Positions 34,001 to 42,485 are shown, counted from the first letter of the stretch. The stretch: 64,000 nt of DNA from Trichobilharzia szidati (GCA_944472155.2 OX235273.1:81896793-81960792); one strand, 5' to 3'. Notes: generated by a model not told the origin, from the sequence alone. Numbers and translations are program-made.

Positions 34001-37000
34001 CACAGGTGAACTTGTAGATGAAGTTTGAAGTAGAGTCCATAGAATTTCGTCCTTTAATTATAGGTACAGGGATCGAAAATGTTTGGCATGTGAGAGAAAG
34101 AGATGCGGCGTAGAATGTGCGTTTGATGGCTGACCGAATTAGTTTAATAAGCATACAGTTAGGCTTAATATATGGGCACCACATAATTCCCCACCAGAAC
34201 ACTGAAATATGTAATAATAAGTTTAAGTGTTCGAAAATATCAGCTGTTCGCGTAATGTATAGTGGTGGTGTGATACAGAAAATGTGTATGCGTCAAGATG
34301 GAAAATATGCGATTTAAACCATACAGTTGTGAAAAATAGATGAACAACTAATAATACAAGTAATAAATACAGTAAGAATAATAGAACTGATAATTATGAT
34401 AGAAAATATGTGGAGTGATGAGCTTCTCAAACGGCTCGATTGTGTGCGTGTTGTTAATTTGCTAACTGGTACTGTAAGGAATCGACTTTATATTCTAAAG
34501 TCTGCATCCGGTCCTGAGTATCCGGTATTTGGTTGGTGGAAGTGACGGTTTGAGGTGTTGACCTCTCATACATGCGATCAGAGATTTCACTGAGTTCATG
34601 TATATCAATGTCGCCATCCCCAAAGACAAGGACTTAATGAATGCTAGCAGGTAGTCGTCGTAGCCAGATTTGATCAAGGAGTCGTTTATCAATTTTCTTA
34701 CCTGCCACGAGGCTTTGAATGTATCTCATGAGTTGGGACGGTGTTTTGTCGCCTAACTCAACATTATATAGCAAGTAGCCCAGTATTTGCCTATCGGAGA
34801 GTGATGGGCATCGTAGTACCTCTTCTTTCAATTTATCGTAGGAGGAAACAGTACTGGAATGGACGATGCATTCGCGTACTTTCTTGGCGATTTCGTTCAG
34901 TAGTACAGTAGTCAAAATGCCACAATGAGTGTTCTGTGAAAAAAGTTTGTTGGCAGTGAAATAATGTTTCAGTCGAGCAAACCAAAGATGAGGGTCTCTG
35001 GGTTTGAAAACTGCTACAATAAGAGTAATAGTACTAACGGACCCCAACTCACAATTATCCGAGTCAGTGGAAGACCTATTACAACTCATGAAAAATTGGT
35101 TTCAGAATAACAAAATAACGAAATTTTACAAAGTGGATATATAAAAAAACAAAACAAAAAATGATGATGTTTGCCACGAGAAAAATGCAGGTTACACGTT
35201 GAGAAGACACAACAAAATGAGTTCAAAATATGTAATATGTATAAATCCACGAAAGTTAGAATGTTAATAATCCATCAGGTGTTTCGATATGTCAAGTTCA
35301 TCAATTTACAGGCTACTAAATATGATTCCAATTATGATACGATACTCTACTGCTTCGCGAATTTTAGGAAACAGTTGAGAATATGCTACTAATCAAAAAG
35401 AGATGTTTTGTATGTTCATATATATATATAATTTTTAAGAGTTGATAACGGATTAATATCAGTTAGAGAACCATTGAAAACCAGCACTGAAATACTGGAC
35501 AGCTGTTTCCTGCGTCCTAGTTTGGGAATCATCGGCAGTACGCACTCACCCCCTGGGTTCGAACCCAGGATCTTCCAGTTACATAGATTTTTAACAGAGC
35601 TTCTGAACTTATTAATGTGTGATAACTGTTCGATCTTAGAAAAGAAGTCTAAGTTTTCCAAAGTGTCAGAAACAAATTTCTGATGAGTATCAATACGTAC
35701 TGAACCTTGATCTAGAGCTTCTCATAATGGAAATTTCAGGGGTTTTTCACATCGCAATAAATTTACTCCATATACAAATGAAATCCAAAAAAATACTGCC
35801 AAATCTTATGTTTCTGCCAACTAATTCAGGAATATTTATTCAACGCATGTTAGTACGCTTCACTGCTCGTTTACCATTCACTGTGATATTTTATCTTTTG
35901 AATTTATGGGGAGCATGAAAAGTGATAGGCTGCGAAGTGTTTCTCAAGATATGATAGTGAAAATAATATGAATTGTTGTCACTTTTGACTGATTAAAACG
36001 AAAACAAATCCCAATTATTTTAAGCAATATTTGTCTAATGGAAGAGGAAATTCTTACATTAAAGAAAACATTCATCACAGTGATAGTTGTATTTAAAACT
36101 TGAATCTTACAATCCTTAAAGTTAAATCCACGCTATATGACATTAGTAAGCATTCATATCGTTCTGAGATCTCAGTAACTAAGACAAATCTAAGTGTATA
36201 CTAATCAACATCTAAGAAAACTAAGATGTTAAGAAAAAATTTGTTGATGCACTTTAAAATAAGAATGGTGTCAAGAAATTGAATAGAAATGTGTGTGTCT
36301 TAAACAGTTGTCTGACGTTGTTCATTTATGTCAGACAGTCATGTTACTTATTCCGCATTGAACTTATGGTTGGTTTAGTAACTTTTCGAACTGAATTTAT
36401 CTAAGTCTACACTATTGGTAGACTCATTTTGATGAATATTGTAATTCATAAAGCCTACATGAACTCTAAAGTGATCCCATCTTGACTTTTATATCAATTA
36501 GTGAAATATATCAGTAAAAGGAGATGGGATGAATGTAGACTTTTTGTAATTCATAATTAGAATGATTTCTAGTATTCTCCGTAATTGTAACAACAGAAGG
36601 CAAGAGTCAGGCAACAGATCATTTATTAAGGAAATCAACGCATATTTATATATTTTCATGTACATTACTATGGATATTTAAGCAAACAAACACAGTCTTC
36701 CGATTGGTTGTTTCTCACGTAAAGTTAATCTTTCATCTATTTGTGACTGTTTCTTGAATATCAGATCATCTATATGTTAACTGTATCCACCTACGCAAAG
36801 TTTGCTGTGGTCGGTTTTGAATCAGTCTTTGTTCACATTTTCTCACAACAAATCTTGGGAACGTAAACATTGACGTGAATAACTGTCTACCAATTTGGCT
36901 AGTAGACAGCTCTCACCACATAATCTTTCCATATTAATTAGTTTATTAGATATATTATTATTATTATTTTATTCATTCACACCTATGATTCAATTCCCAC

Positions 37001-39226
37001 ACCGGATATAACTTCCTAAAAAAACCATATATATACGATTGTACAGCTTCATGATAAATTCGCTGAAAAGAGTCTCTTCGCTGAATAATGTGTTTTGATT
37101 TTCTATTAGATATATCACACAGTGAAGAAACAGTATTATTGTTTACTGAAAAATGAATTTTCGAACACAATTCATTGTTCAGAATCATATCAATTATAAT
37201 CACACGACTTCAAAACTTGAGTTTTATAGCTTTCTTTATTCTTTCCTATTCGTTGTAAAGGTAGTAGAATTTTCCAGGTGTCCTGATGGACAGATGTTGA
37301 ATTATTCCTATTACACGTGTTTGCAGTTGATTCGATAAACAAAGCTTCCGTTGTCATCAAGTCCCTCCAACTTGTTACATTAGATTTTAAAACTGTCATC
37401 CTATCCCACCCTATGGTGCACTCATGTGAAATTGCGTGTAGTGCTATAGCTGATTTACTCTCCAGATTTCTTATCTTATTCGGGTCAACTAATCTAGATT
37501 TTGCTAGATTTTTATGCTCCTCTAGTCTGATTGCCCCCATTCTACTATTTTGACCTATGTATTTGACCTGACAATCATTGCATATGGTGTTAGATAAACT
37601 AAAGTGTTTTGTTTTAAAGGCTCCACAGAATTCTTTAACCGACAAAGCTTGTTTCTAATTCAGTTTGTGGGTTTGAATGTCAGCCACTTTTGTCCCTTCA
37701 TTGTTAAAAACTCTGCCTTAGGTTTCCGAGGTCCCTTATTTGTACGGAAGTACTTCTGGTGACTTACATTCCCCATTGTTGGTGTTGTCATTATTTTGTG
37801 CATGTTTGACATGCATGTCGTCGTTAATAACAATAATATTGTTATTATTATCATTATCACTACCATTATTATTAATTTCATTTTACATTTTTCGGTATAC
37901 TTCCTGATTAATTTGTCAGGGTAATTATCAAATTTCAAAGTTTCTCTTATGTGCTTCACTTCCTGTCTTAGATTTTCTTTGGTACTACTTCGTTTTTGTC
38001 CCCTATCACTTAAACATTACACCAATCCTATTTTTTCTGACATAGAGTGGGATGATCGGAAATCCAAATATCGGTTTGAATGTGTAGGTTTCCTGTAAAC
38101 ACTAGTGTGTTTAACTTCCCATCTTCTTTCCTTTTTACGCTACAATTCAACATTGGAAGCTCCGTGAGTTCCTGACTTTTCAATTCATATATGAATTGAA
38201 TTGCCTACACGTTTTATGCATATATTGATTCTGCATAAATAATTTCTTCTAACTGGTTTGATACAAGTGTGAAATACCCAAGAATTGAATTGTCTAAGAC
38301 AGAAATATGTTCAATTTAATTGAATTGATTGATTGGACCGAAGTGCTCGGTCTCAGGTTGACATGTCGGCTTCTTGTGCAGATGCTTCGACGATGTCTGG
38401 GCATTTAATTTGTACTTAATTGGTGGCTGGTGACTAGCAGTGGAATCCAGGATAAAGCGCATTTCGTCCTATTTGGGACTCGTCATCTGGATGTAACTGC
38501 ATTTCTCAGTGAGTGATGTTCCCACCGAGACTCGATCCCAGTGCCCATAGTTTCAAATCCCAAAGCGTTATCCACTAGACCACTTGGGCCACGAGAGCCA
38601 CTGTCTCTTGTGCAACGGGTCACAATAATTTAATTTTAGAATTTTCTGTCGATTGATTGGACCAAAGTGCTCGGTCTAGTGGTCTAGTGGATAACGCTTT
38701 GGCGTTTGAATCTATGGGAACTTGGTTCGAGCCTCGGTGGGAACATCATCACTGGCTGAGAAATTTAGGTACATCCAGATGATGAGTCCCAAATAGGACG
38801 AAATGCGCGTTATCCTGGATTCCACTGCTAGTCACCATCCACCAATCAAATAGAAATATGTTCAACTTAAAAATTACAGTTAACAATTCATTTCTATATT
38901 GAATTTTTCATTTTGTTTTTTACTTTACTGTTGTTGTTTTTTGTGCTAAATTTCAGTTATGGTTTAAATATTACCGTCCACGTGCAACAACTTATCCAAA
39001 TCATGGTGTTCGACTTGGCAATTGTCGTGAATGTAATTTAGTTGGATTTATACCAACAGTTAAACATGTCCAACTGTTTGTAGATGAAGCACAATTAGGT
39101 ATTACTTATGATAATTTCAATTTTGGTAAACGAGGCTTTAAAGGTGAATATTTTATGTTATATGGTCCTAAATATTTTGATCAATCTTATTCTAAAAAGT
39201 ATAACTACAACGGTGGTCAATATTAA
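21087..39226 (+). CDS. TYR: Tyrosinase (type-3 copper phenol oxidase), three exons
   Basis: Joining 21087-22099, 30627-30843 and 38957-39226 gives 1,500 bases and a 499-residue protein. Residues 1-28 look like a signal peptide (hydrophobic run LLTVIILLICLLITYVEC). Residues 33-121 are a Cys-rich, EGF-like region (CCPI, CGGPG, CKCEGNYFGIACDECWYGWDGPKC). The CuA site has His188 (FLHRY), His213 and His222 (ITWHRYF). The CuB site has His375, His379 (HNRVHN) and His402 (DPLFLVHHTQIDRIF). A C-terminal YDNFNFGKRG block follows. In flukes such secreted enzymes act in vitelline cells, oxidising tyrosines in eggshell precursors for quinone cross-linking; that role is from family knowledge. Donors gtaagt at both exon ends and acceptors ttccttcctttcatacacag and tttcag fit, and phases 2 and 0 agree. 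ATTAAA at 39273 is a possible poly(A) signal. An extra 5' exon cannot be ruled out. Confidence 0.93.
22508..23407 (+). mobile_element. Penelope-like element 3' end, folded back
   Basis: A perfect 12-bp duplication, acataaatgttt, flanks the insertion (22496-22507 and 23408-23419). Inside are two nearly identical arms of about 371 bp in opposite orientation (22537-22908 minus, 23036-23406 plus) with a 127-bp centre. The plus arm reads LLKTAEALAIHDFKPDLCVQKKYVQSLLLPWP, the C-terminus of a Penelope-like GIY-YIG ORF, followed by its 3' UTR rich in (ATT)n. The centre continues the same ORF upstream (SSILEHLIDFCHSVNPDHDFKIIYRIHVNFPRF). The same 3' UTR forms the inverted ends at 46542-46997 and 50333-50788. 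Confidence 0.9.
23555..23914 (-). CDS. Hypothetical 119-residue ORF antisense in tyrosinase intron 1
   Basis: An uninterrupted ATG-initiated frame outside any repeat I recognise. It has a basic N-terminal third (GFNKNRRNRRLIFHYRP) and hydrophobic patches (VPVKMII, TAVIYLW). No signal peptide, transmembrane helix or known motif stands out. It could be a chance frame in AT-rich DNA, a decayed retrocopy, or a small nested gene. I do not recognise it. Confidence 0.2.
   Translation of the reverse strand: MLEEEINVHTQSTNVRNPCIPWGFNKNRRNRRLIFHYRPTIHSILDYHLKHRWTVKFEGLLSTDYGFNVPVKMIINSKLKTAVIYLWNYKNVCLDNQNALLMFNIQSKTLVIKVKLRRD
24203..24590 (+). mobile_element. tRNA-hammerhead retroposon (family A2)
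   Basis: Plus-strand copy with tRNA-like head (gtcccagtggctcaatgg ... ggttc/gagttcgaaccc), then the hammerhead-like block tactgccaaggaatcccaaactaggatgaaacagctgtctggcagtac and the tail ending ctaactaatatcaatcc. Stem I is longer than in the main subfamily (GUACUGCC/GGCAGUAC), and the core is altered. Confidence 0.75.
24591..25628. other. No gene seen
   Basis: Intronic spacer. Two overlapping short frames at 25327-25621 have no recognisable content. Confidence 0.4.
25629..25796 (+). mobile_element. tRNA-SINE (family B) with a deleted B box
   Basis: Head and body match the family, but about 14 bp covering the B box (GGGGTTCGATCCCC region) are missing: catggtcccgccgactcac. Confidence 0.8.
25938..26251 (+). 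mobile_element. Possible LTR of a second family
   Basis: Starts tgtaaggc and ends cttctgtcgttaca, the same last ~14 bases as the solo LTR family, with a TATA-like tgtatataat near 26170. The rest is unrelated to that family and no flanking duplication is evident. Weak call. Confidence 0.3.
26349..26757. mobile_element. tRNA-hammerhead retroposon (family A2), folded back
   Basis: Minus-strand tail and hammerhead (26350-26450) plus middle body, then a plus-strand tRNA head (about 26642-26700) and hammerhead half (to 26757). Contains a run of nine or ten G at about 26532. Confidence 0.7.
27082..27447. mobile_element. tRNA-hammerhead retroposon (family A), folded back
   Basis: A 9-bp duplication, gaactttag, encloses the structure (27073-27081 and 27448-27456). 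The left part is a minus-strand copy from the tail through hammerhead and tRNA head (27082-27315). The right part is plus-strand hammerhead 3' half and tail, ending ccaacactt. Both hammerheads carry the TGAG insertion before GAAA. Confidence 0.8.
27537..27690 (-). mobile_element. tRNA-hammerhead retroposon fragment (family A2)
   Basis: Tail and hammerhead only; the hammerhead reads (minus) TACTGCCGATGATTCCCAAA...GGATGAAACAGCTGTCTGGCAGTA, with stem I of eight pairs and the core reduced to GAUGA. Confidence 0.7.
27691..28436. other. No gene seen
   Basis: Intronic AT-rich spacer. Confidence 0.4.
28437..29541 (-). pseudogene. CR1-like LINE 3' part (SR1-like)
   Basis: 5'-truncated in reverse transcriptase motif C: the minus strand starts FVKYADDLTVSLPITSESDCSKLNSFLLDISKWSKSNGLMLNPSKCQAVNF, then KSSIKYLGLVLSSDLSWSSHI, FYIKKLRQSGI, NSCILPIVLYCSPLIFPGLLKKD and RRVLNAVSRACGL. 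The frame is open for 230 codons (28765-29457) and on up to the truncation point. The 3' UTR ends with AATAAA followed by (ATT)n at about 28437-28455, a LINE-style tail. The order YADD, LNPSKC, KYLG, SCILPIVLYCSP is that of CR1/Jockey-type LINEs. The long open frame suggests a fairly recent insertion. It lies antisense to tyrosinase in intron 1. Confidence 0.85.
29542..30117. other. No gene; CCTAA-rich stretch
   Basis: Between about 29608 and 29745 short ctaaccct and cctaa motifs recur without a fixed period. They resemble degenerate telomere-type repeats, but no tandem array exists. Confidence 0.4.
30118..30305 (-). mobile_element. tRNA-hammerhead retroposon fragment (family A)
   Basis: Tail (ttcaagtgttggtttgcggg), hammerhead (about 30195-30247, with GGACGAAAC and core GAUGA) and the first part of the tRNA head, truncated at about 30305. 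Confidence 0.7.
30362..30387. repeat. (TA)n microsatellite
   Basis: About 13 TA units inside tyrosinase intron 1. Confidence 0.9.
30627..30843 (+). CDS. TYR: Tyrosinase exon 2 (CuB)
   Basis: Encodes the last base of codon 338 (giving Asn) and residues 339-410, NFYLPQLEEDFGKC to QIDRIFT, with His375, His379 and His402. CCSATAANDPLF matches the conserved stretch before the third CuB His. Donor gtaagt begins at 30844, directly after a complete codon. Confidence 0.92.
31290..31665 (+). mobile_element. tRNA-hammerhead retroposon (family A2), diverged
   Basis: Diverged plus-strand copy: body (gatgctcacactagtgactg), tRNA-like head (ggccccagtagctgaatgg ... gggctcaaactcc) and a hammerhead relic lacking stem II (about 31590-31630). 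Confidence 0.65.
31666..32436. other. No gene seen
   Basis: Intronic spacer without a recognisable element. Confidence 0.4.
32437..32612 (+). mobile_element. tRNA-SINE (family B)
   Basis: A box tggcacagtgg, B box ggttcgatccc, body to gcatcaagctgtaatc and an A-rich tail. The first ~8 bases of the head are missing. Confidence 0.85.
32838..33385 (-). pseudogene. LINE 3' fragment, RTE-like family L2
   Basis: Minus-strand copy: tail (AAT)n at 32838, then NRTQWR...ALC, WIGHTL, FINSCLHSIPLKIRWPARK and NVKSV relics up to 33385. A (TA)n run follows at about 33449-33470. Confidence 0.75.
33690..34202 (-). pseudogene. Penelope-like element, GIY-YIG end
   Basis: The minus frame reads KLIRSAIKRTFYAASLSLTC, DSTSNFIYKFTCGCSDTYIGRTNRMFQCRRKEHFPKWL and SSSIAKHLLMSGHKIN, the GIY-YIG nuclease end of a Penelope-like ORF (Y..YIGRT and EH present). 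A frameshift precedes the C-terminal VQK block near 33750. Reverse transcriptase part absent. Confidence 0.75.
34450..35089 (-). pseudogene. Gag remnant of a Gypsy-like LTR retrotransposon
   Basis: The frame on the minus strand from 35089 reads FKPRDPHLWFARLKHYFTANKLFSQ, LLNEIAKKVRECI, YDKLKEEVLRCPSLSDRQILGYLLYNVELGDKTPSQLMRYIQSLVAG and LLDQIWLRRLPASIH. This is the capsid-like region of Gypsy-type Gag proteins, in which the PxxPxLWFxxLxxxF and GDxxPSQLLxxMxxL blocks are typical. A stop replaces one residue at 34636, after which VLVFGDGDIDIHELSEISDRMYER continues in frame. No protease, RT or integrase follows, and no LTR directly adjoins. Confidence 0.8.
35440..35585 (-). mobile_element. tRNA-hammerhead retroposon fragment (family A2)
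   Basis: Tail and hammerhead (about 35490-35543, with cagctgtttcctgcgtcctagtttggga) and the B-box half of the tRNA head; truncated at about 35585. Confidence 0.7.
35640..36000 (+). repeat. Unclassified interspersed repeat, copy 1
   Basis: Shares diverged but collinear sequence with 54240-54620, for example ttttgaatttatggggagcatgaaaa and tttctcaagatatgatagtgaaaataat. No coding signal, tRNA box or inverted ends seen. A 63-codon frame (35727-35918) is probably chance. Confidence 0.5.
36001..36585. other. No gene seen
   Basis: Intronic AT-rich spacer. Confidence 0.4.
36586..36920 (-). mobile_element. Solo LTR, Gypsy-like, with 4-bp duplication
   Basis: Minus-strand LTR (TGTGGTGAGAGCTGTC to GTTACA). 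It is flanked by taat at 36582-36585 and 36921-36924, a perfect 4-bp target duplication, confirming a full solo LTR. Confidence 0.88.
36960..38185 (-). pseudogene. Penelope-like element remnant, diverged lineage
   Basis: On the minus strand, from 38185 downward: ELPMLNCSVKRKEDGK, NTLVYRKPTHSNRYLDFRSSH, ENLRQEVKHIRETLKFDNYPDKLIRKYTEKC, a disrupted stretch with AT-rich insertion, then NTICNDCQVKYIGQNSRMGAIRLEEHKN (GIY-YIG) and TTEALFIES. The region 36985-37110 matches the outer part of the inverted repeats at 46542 and 50788. Several stops; not functional. Confidence 0.75.
38329..38640 (-). mobile_element. Sm-alpha-like tRNA-hammerhead retroposon
   Basis: Minus-strand copy: tRNA-like head (A box TGGTCTAGTGG near 38566-38576, B box region GGGATCGAGTC near 38530), hammerhead (38445-38492) and a tail ending gaccgagcacttcggtccaatcaatc. 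The architecture and the ATCCAG...GTCCCAAATAGGAC...CTGGAT hammerhead are those of the Schistosoma Sm-alpha family. Confidence 0.85.
38445..38492 (-). ncRNA. Hammerhead motif, Sm-alpha type, altered core
   Basis: Stem I AUCCAG/CUGGAU and stem II GUCCCAAAUAGGAC are intact and GAAA is present. The core reads AUGACGA instead of CUGANGA: the invariant C3 is A, so cleavage is likely impaired. Confidence 0.65.
38650..38850 (+). mobile_element. Sm-alpha-like retroposon, facing the first copy
   Basis: The plus copy begins with an inverted scrap of the family tail (gattgattggaccaaagtgctcggtct), then goes directly into the A box agtggtctagtgg, the B box ggttcgagcc, the hammerhead and ccactgctagtcacc. 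The pair is arranged head to head. Confidence 0.85.
38773..38820 (+). ncRNA. Hammerhead motif, Sm-alpha type, altered core
   Basis: Stem I AUCCAG/CUGGAU, core AUGAUGA (C3 is A), stem II GUCCCAAAUAGGAC, GAAA, short stem III, cleavage site UUAUC. In the sense strand of the tyrosinase pre-mRNA, 137 bp before the exon 3 acceptor. Confidence 0.65.
38957..39226 (+). CDS. TYR: Tyrosinase exon 3 (C-terminus)
   Basis: Encodes residues 411-499 and the TAA stop: LWFKYYRPR continues QIDRIFT across the splice, matching the DR-x-x-x-LW-x-x-Y pattern of the family. It is followed by GNCRECNLVGFIPTV and YDNFNFGKRGFKGEYFMLYGPKYF. Acceptor tttcag at 38951-38956. Confidence 0.92.
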   Translation, partial: LWFKYYRPRATTYPNHGVRLGNCRECNLVGFIPTVKHVQLFVDEAQLGITYDNFNFGKRGFKGEYFMLYGPKYFDQSYSKKYNYNGGQY

Positions 39227-39539
39227 ATTGTATACTGAAAAGAAAAGAAAAAAAACTCAAAAGTTGAATATTATTAAATAATGATTGAAATTGTCAAAGC
39301 GATTCATATTGATAATAATACGAAATAAGATTGAGCATTCTTTGAATTATTCATCGACTTTTTATTTTATTTATTTCTTAGTTGTCATTATCACAAACAC
39401 CAGATTGTGCCTTCTTGTTGCGTTTAGAACTTCAGATTAAGTAGAGTGATTCGTGATAAGAATGATTCAAAGTTTAAGTATTTTTAGTGAATTTCGTCAT
39501 TATATTAACTCTTCTTTTTAAAAGAAAGAAAGTGAGCCA
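39227..39539 (+). other. Tyrosinase 3' flank
   Basis: No AATAAA in the first 250 bp; ATTAAA at 39273-39278 is the best poly(A) signal candidate. Confidence 0.4.
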
Positions 39540-39790
39540 AATAATTCACGAATTGGTAGAAGTTAGAATTCATGGGCTGGCCATTGAGAAAATCAGGTCC
39601 CAGTGGCTGAGTGGTAAACGAGCTTGTCTTGTAACCGGAAGGTCGTGGGTTCGAACCCCCTCCGATGGGCGCGTACTGTCGAGGATTCCCGAACTAGGAT
39701 GAAACAGCTGTCTGGCAGTAGTCCAGTGCTGGTTTTCAATGGTTCTCTAAGTGATATCAATCCGTGGTCAAACTCGCAAAAACAAAACTA
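39540..39790 (+). mobile_element. tRNA-hammerhead retroposon (family A2)
   Basis: Plus copy with tRNA head (gtcccagtggctgagtgg ... gggttcgaacccc), hammerhead relic (about 39676-39724, reading cgtactgtcgaggattcccgaactaggatgaaac) and the tail catatcaatccgtgg. Confidence 0.75.
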
Positions 39791-40104
39791 ATTCTTACAA
39801 AACAACTATAGAAAAATTAATAATTCAAATCAAACTATTACTGATCATATTCCTTCCTTACTTTAATTTATGAATGAATGCTTAGAAGACACCATAAGGA
39901 AGTTAGATACAGTAAAGTAGATTAAAGACAGAGTACATCAAGCAGATTATAGTCGTATATAATATTCGAAACACTACTATGACTTCTAGTGAAGTGGTAA
40001 GTACGCCCTTCATTTAAACCGTGAACCATTGACCGATCATACTATATCCTGATGACAAAGATTGATAAAAAATTTAGTTCAATACCCATCATTGAACGAA
40101 GCTT

Positions 40105-41305
40105 GGAATGACAGTCACCTCTCTATCTCAACTTCACTGACTTTAAAAAGGCCTTCGACAGCGTCGATCGAGAGGTGATTTAGCAAATACTTCGCTACTA
40201 CCGGGTGCCACCGACAATTATACACCTCATCCAACAGCTGTACGACAATGCTGCATGCCAAGTAATCCACAACGGGAAACTCACGGAATCCTTCGAAATG
40301 TGGACAGGAGTAAGACAAGGCTCCCTACTATCGCCAATGATTTTCTTGATTGCAGTAGATTGAATAATGCAACAAACAGCGGGCAATGAGGAAACAGGCA
40401 TAAAATGGACTCACACAAAAAACTTGGGGATCTGGACTTCGCCGATGATATATGCCTGATTTCCACAAAGTGGAAGATATGTAAATGAAAAGCAACAAGT
40501 TGGCAGAAGAAGCATCAAAGATAGGAAGGAGTTCAGGTGAACATAGAGTAAACAGAGGTGATGAAGATTCCAGGGAAACACCACCAACAGCAACAACAAC
40601 AACAGACAACAATCAGCATAAATGGAAGGAACCTGAAAGAAACAACCTCTTTTACCTACCTGGGAAGCATCGATTCAACTACAGGCAGACGGAACTGACG
40701 AGAATATCAATGCAAGAATCGGAAAAGCAGGACAAGCTTTCACTACTCACGTCAAGTCTGTGTGGAGGTCAACAACACTCAACATCAAAAATAAGATCCG
40801 GATTTTCAACTCCAATGTGAAGTCAGTCAGTGCTACTCACTATACGGATCACAGACTTGCACTGCGCGTCATAAAGAGCATCTCAAACAAACTACAGACC
40901 TTCATTAACAGTTGCCTTCACTCAATACCACTCAAGATCAGATGGCCGGCCAGAAAAGATCAGCAACGGGGATCTCTGGCAATGAGCGAGCCAACCCAGT
41001 AGGAACCTACTGTGCAACAAATAGGCAAGAAGAAATGGAGGTGGATTGGCTGGCCATACTCTGAGGAAACAAACCATCAAGTGACATCACTAGACAAGCC
41101 ATTGCTCGAGTGGAACCTGAAAGGGAAGCGGCGAGTTGGTCGTCAGTGCAAGGGTGAGGGTGACTTGGAGGATATCATGTGAAGAGGAGATGAAGGCGTG
41201 TGGGCAGACATGGAGCCAGGTGAAGACCCTAGCAGAGAACCAAACAGATTGGAGACGCACGGCTGAAGCCCTATGTTCCTCTAGGAATTAAAGGAAACAA
41301 TAATA
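40105..41305 (+). pseudogene. LINE, RTE-like family L2, longest copy
   Basis: The most 5'-extended copy. In order: LYLNFTDFKKAFDSVDRE (motif A), ILRYYRVPPTIIHLIQQLYDNAACQVIHNGKLTESFEMWTGVRQGSLLSPMIFLIAVD (motif B), LDFADDICLIS (motif C, FADD intact, about 40433), a CAA-rich linker (40572-40608), ARIGKAGQAFTTHVKSVWRSTTLNIKNKIRIFNSNVKSV, KSISNKLQTFINSCLHSIPLKIRWPARK and WRWIGWPYSEET-type relics. The (AAT)n tail ends at 41312. In-frame stops after the first motif-A helix and in VD(stop)IMQ show it is dead. Endonuclease domain absent. Confidence 0.88.
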
Positions 41306-41529
41306 GTAATAATACCCAAATAGAGTCAAAAATGTTTTTAAACAATGCTAAAGTGCTAAAATGATCGATAGTTATTTCTCTTATATTATGACAAATTATA
41401 GGGCTGAAACTTATCTAATTGGAACATTCTAGTCTTTAGTTGATTGTAGCTAAGAGTAAAACCCAGTTGGCGTGTTTCAACCTACTGACAACTGATCAGT
41501 TGGATGCATATGCATTCAATGTGAGGGAC

Positions 41530-41610
41530 GGTTTTCTCACTGGAACTTGATCCCAGCACTCATCGTTTCCAACGCTGAAGCGTTATCCACTAAGCTACTC
41601 AGTTATATTC
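41530..41610 (-). mobile_element. Sm-alpha-like tRNA head relic
   Basis: Minus strand: gtagcttagtggataacgcttcagcgtt with a B box-like ggatcaagttcc. The hammerhead part is not recognisable. Confidence 0.45.
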
Positions 41611-42474
41611 TAGTCTAGCTGCCATTCATTTCTAAAAATTTGATCAGTTGCGTGTTTCAGGGTTTAAATTTTGGAGAAATTTGTGAATTGTTGATCCAGT
41701 AAGGAACACAGTAACTGTTCATTCTTTTATGGCATTCAGTTCAATTGTATCCATCAACGGACCGTAATACCAGAGCATATAACAATTCCATATTGGTTTG
41801 TTTATTAGACAGACAATATGGTGAAACAGTATTAATTACTGGATGACGTTTCAAGAATAGTTTCTTATTCACAACTGCATCCGATGTTAAGGTTTCACTG
41901 CAAGAGTGGAAATAGCCAATAAATATGAAAATTTACCGTTTTTATAAATGGTAGATTTATTAGATTTTTTCCTAGGGGGAATGAGGTTCAGACTAATTCT
42001 CACTTAGATAATTGGTTACAAATCATCACCTAAGATGAAATCATGTACCTTTTGTTACCAGGTGTGTCATATGGTGATCTCAAATAGAGCTCATAATACA
42101 CAGTGTTCATCTTCCACCTTTCTATCTGAATACGTCAGCTGTTCCTGATAAAGTATACTTCACTGGAAATAGAAACATTAGTTAAGAGTAATAGGGATTA
42201 TGAATATATAGTTTCGTCCATAATTTTGACTCACAAAAACGCCCTATTACCTAGATAGTGTATCCTACTGATGAATATGATTAGTCCGAAAACCACTGAC
42301 TCCAACCAGTAGTTCTTATTATCCAGATCATCTTCATGACAACAACTTATAGCCGCATCTCTCGTCTGAGAATGAGCTAACCAATAGTGTACCTTGAAAG
42401 GCTTAGCTAGAAGAAACAAATCAAATCAAACCACTCAAATTATGGTTAGTTACTTGGGTGAACTAACCATCTGT
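41611..42474. other. No gene seen
   Basis: AT-rich spacer. A 62-codon frame overlaps an antisense one at 42231-42582 and is not supported. Confidence 0.4.
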
Positions 42475-42485
42475 TTGATTACAAG

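Larger units (their letters stand above)
30844..38956 (+). other. Tyrosinase intron 2 (8,113 bp)
   Basis: GT...AG intron, phase 0, acceptor ctaaatttcag. It holds family A insertions, a family B SINE, a LINE fragment, two Penelope-like remnants, an LTR gag remnant, a solo LTR and two Sm-alpha-like retroposons. Confidence 0.85.
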
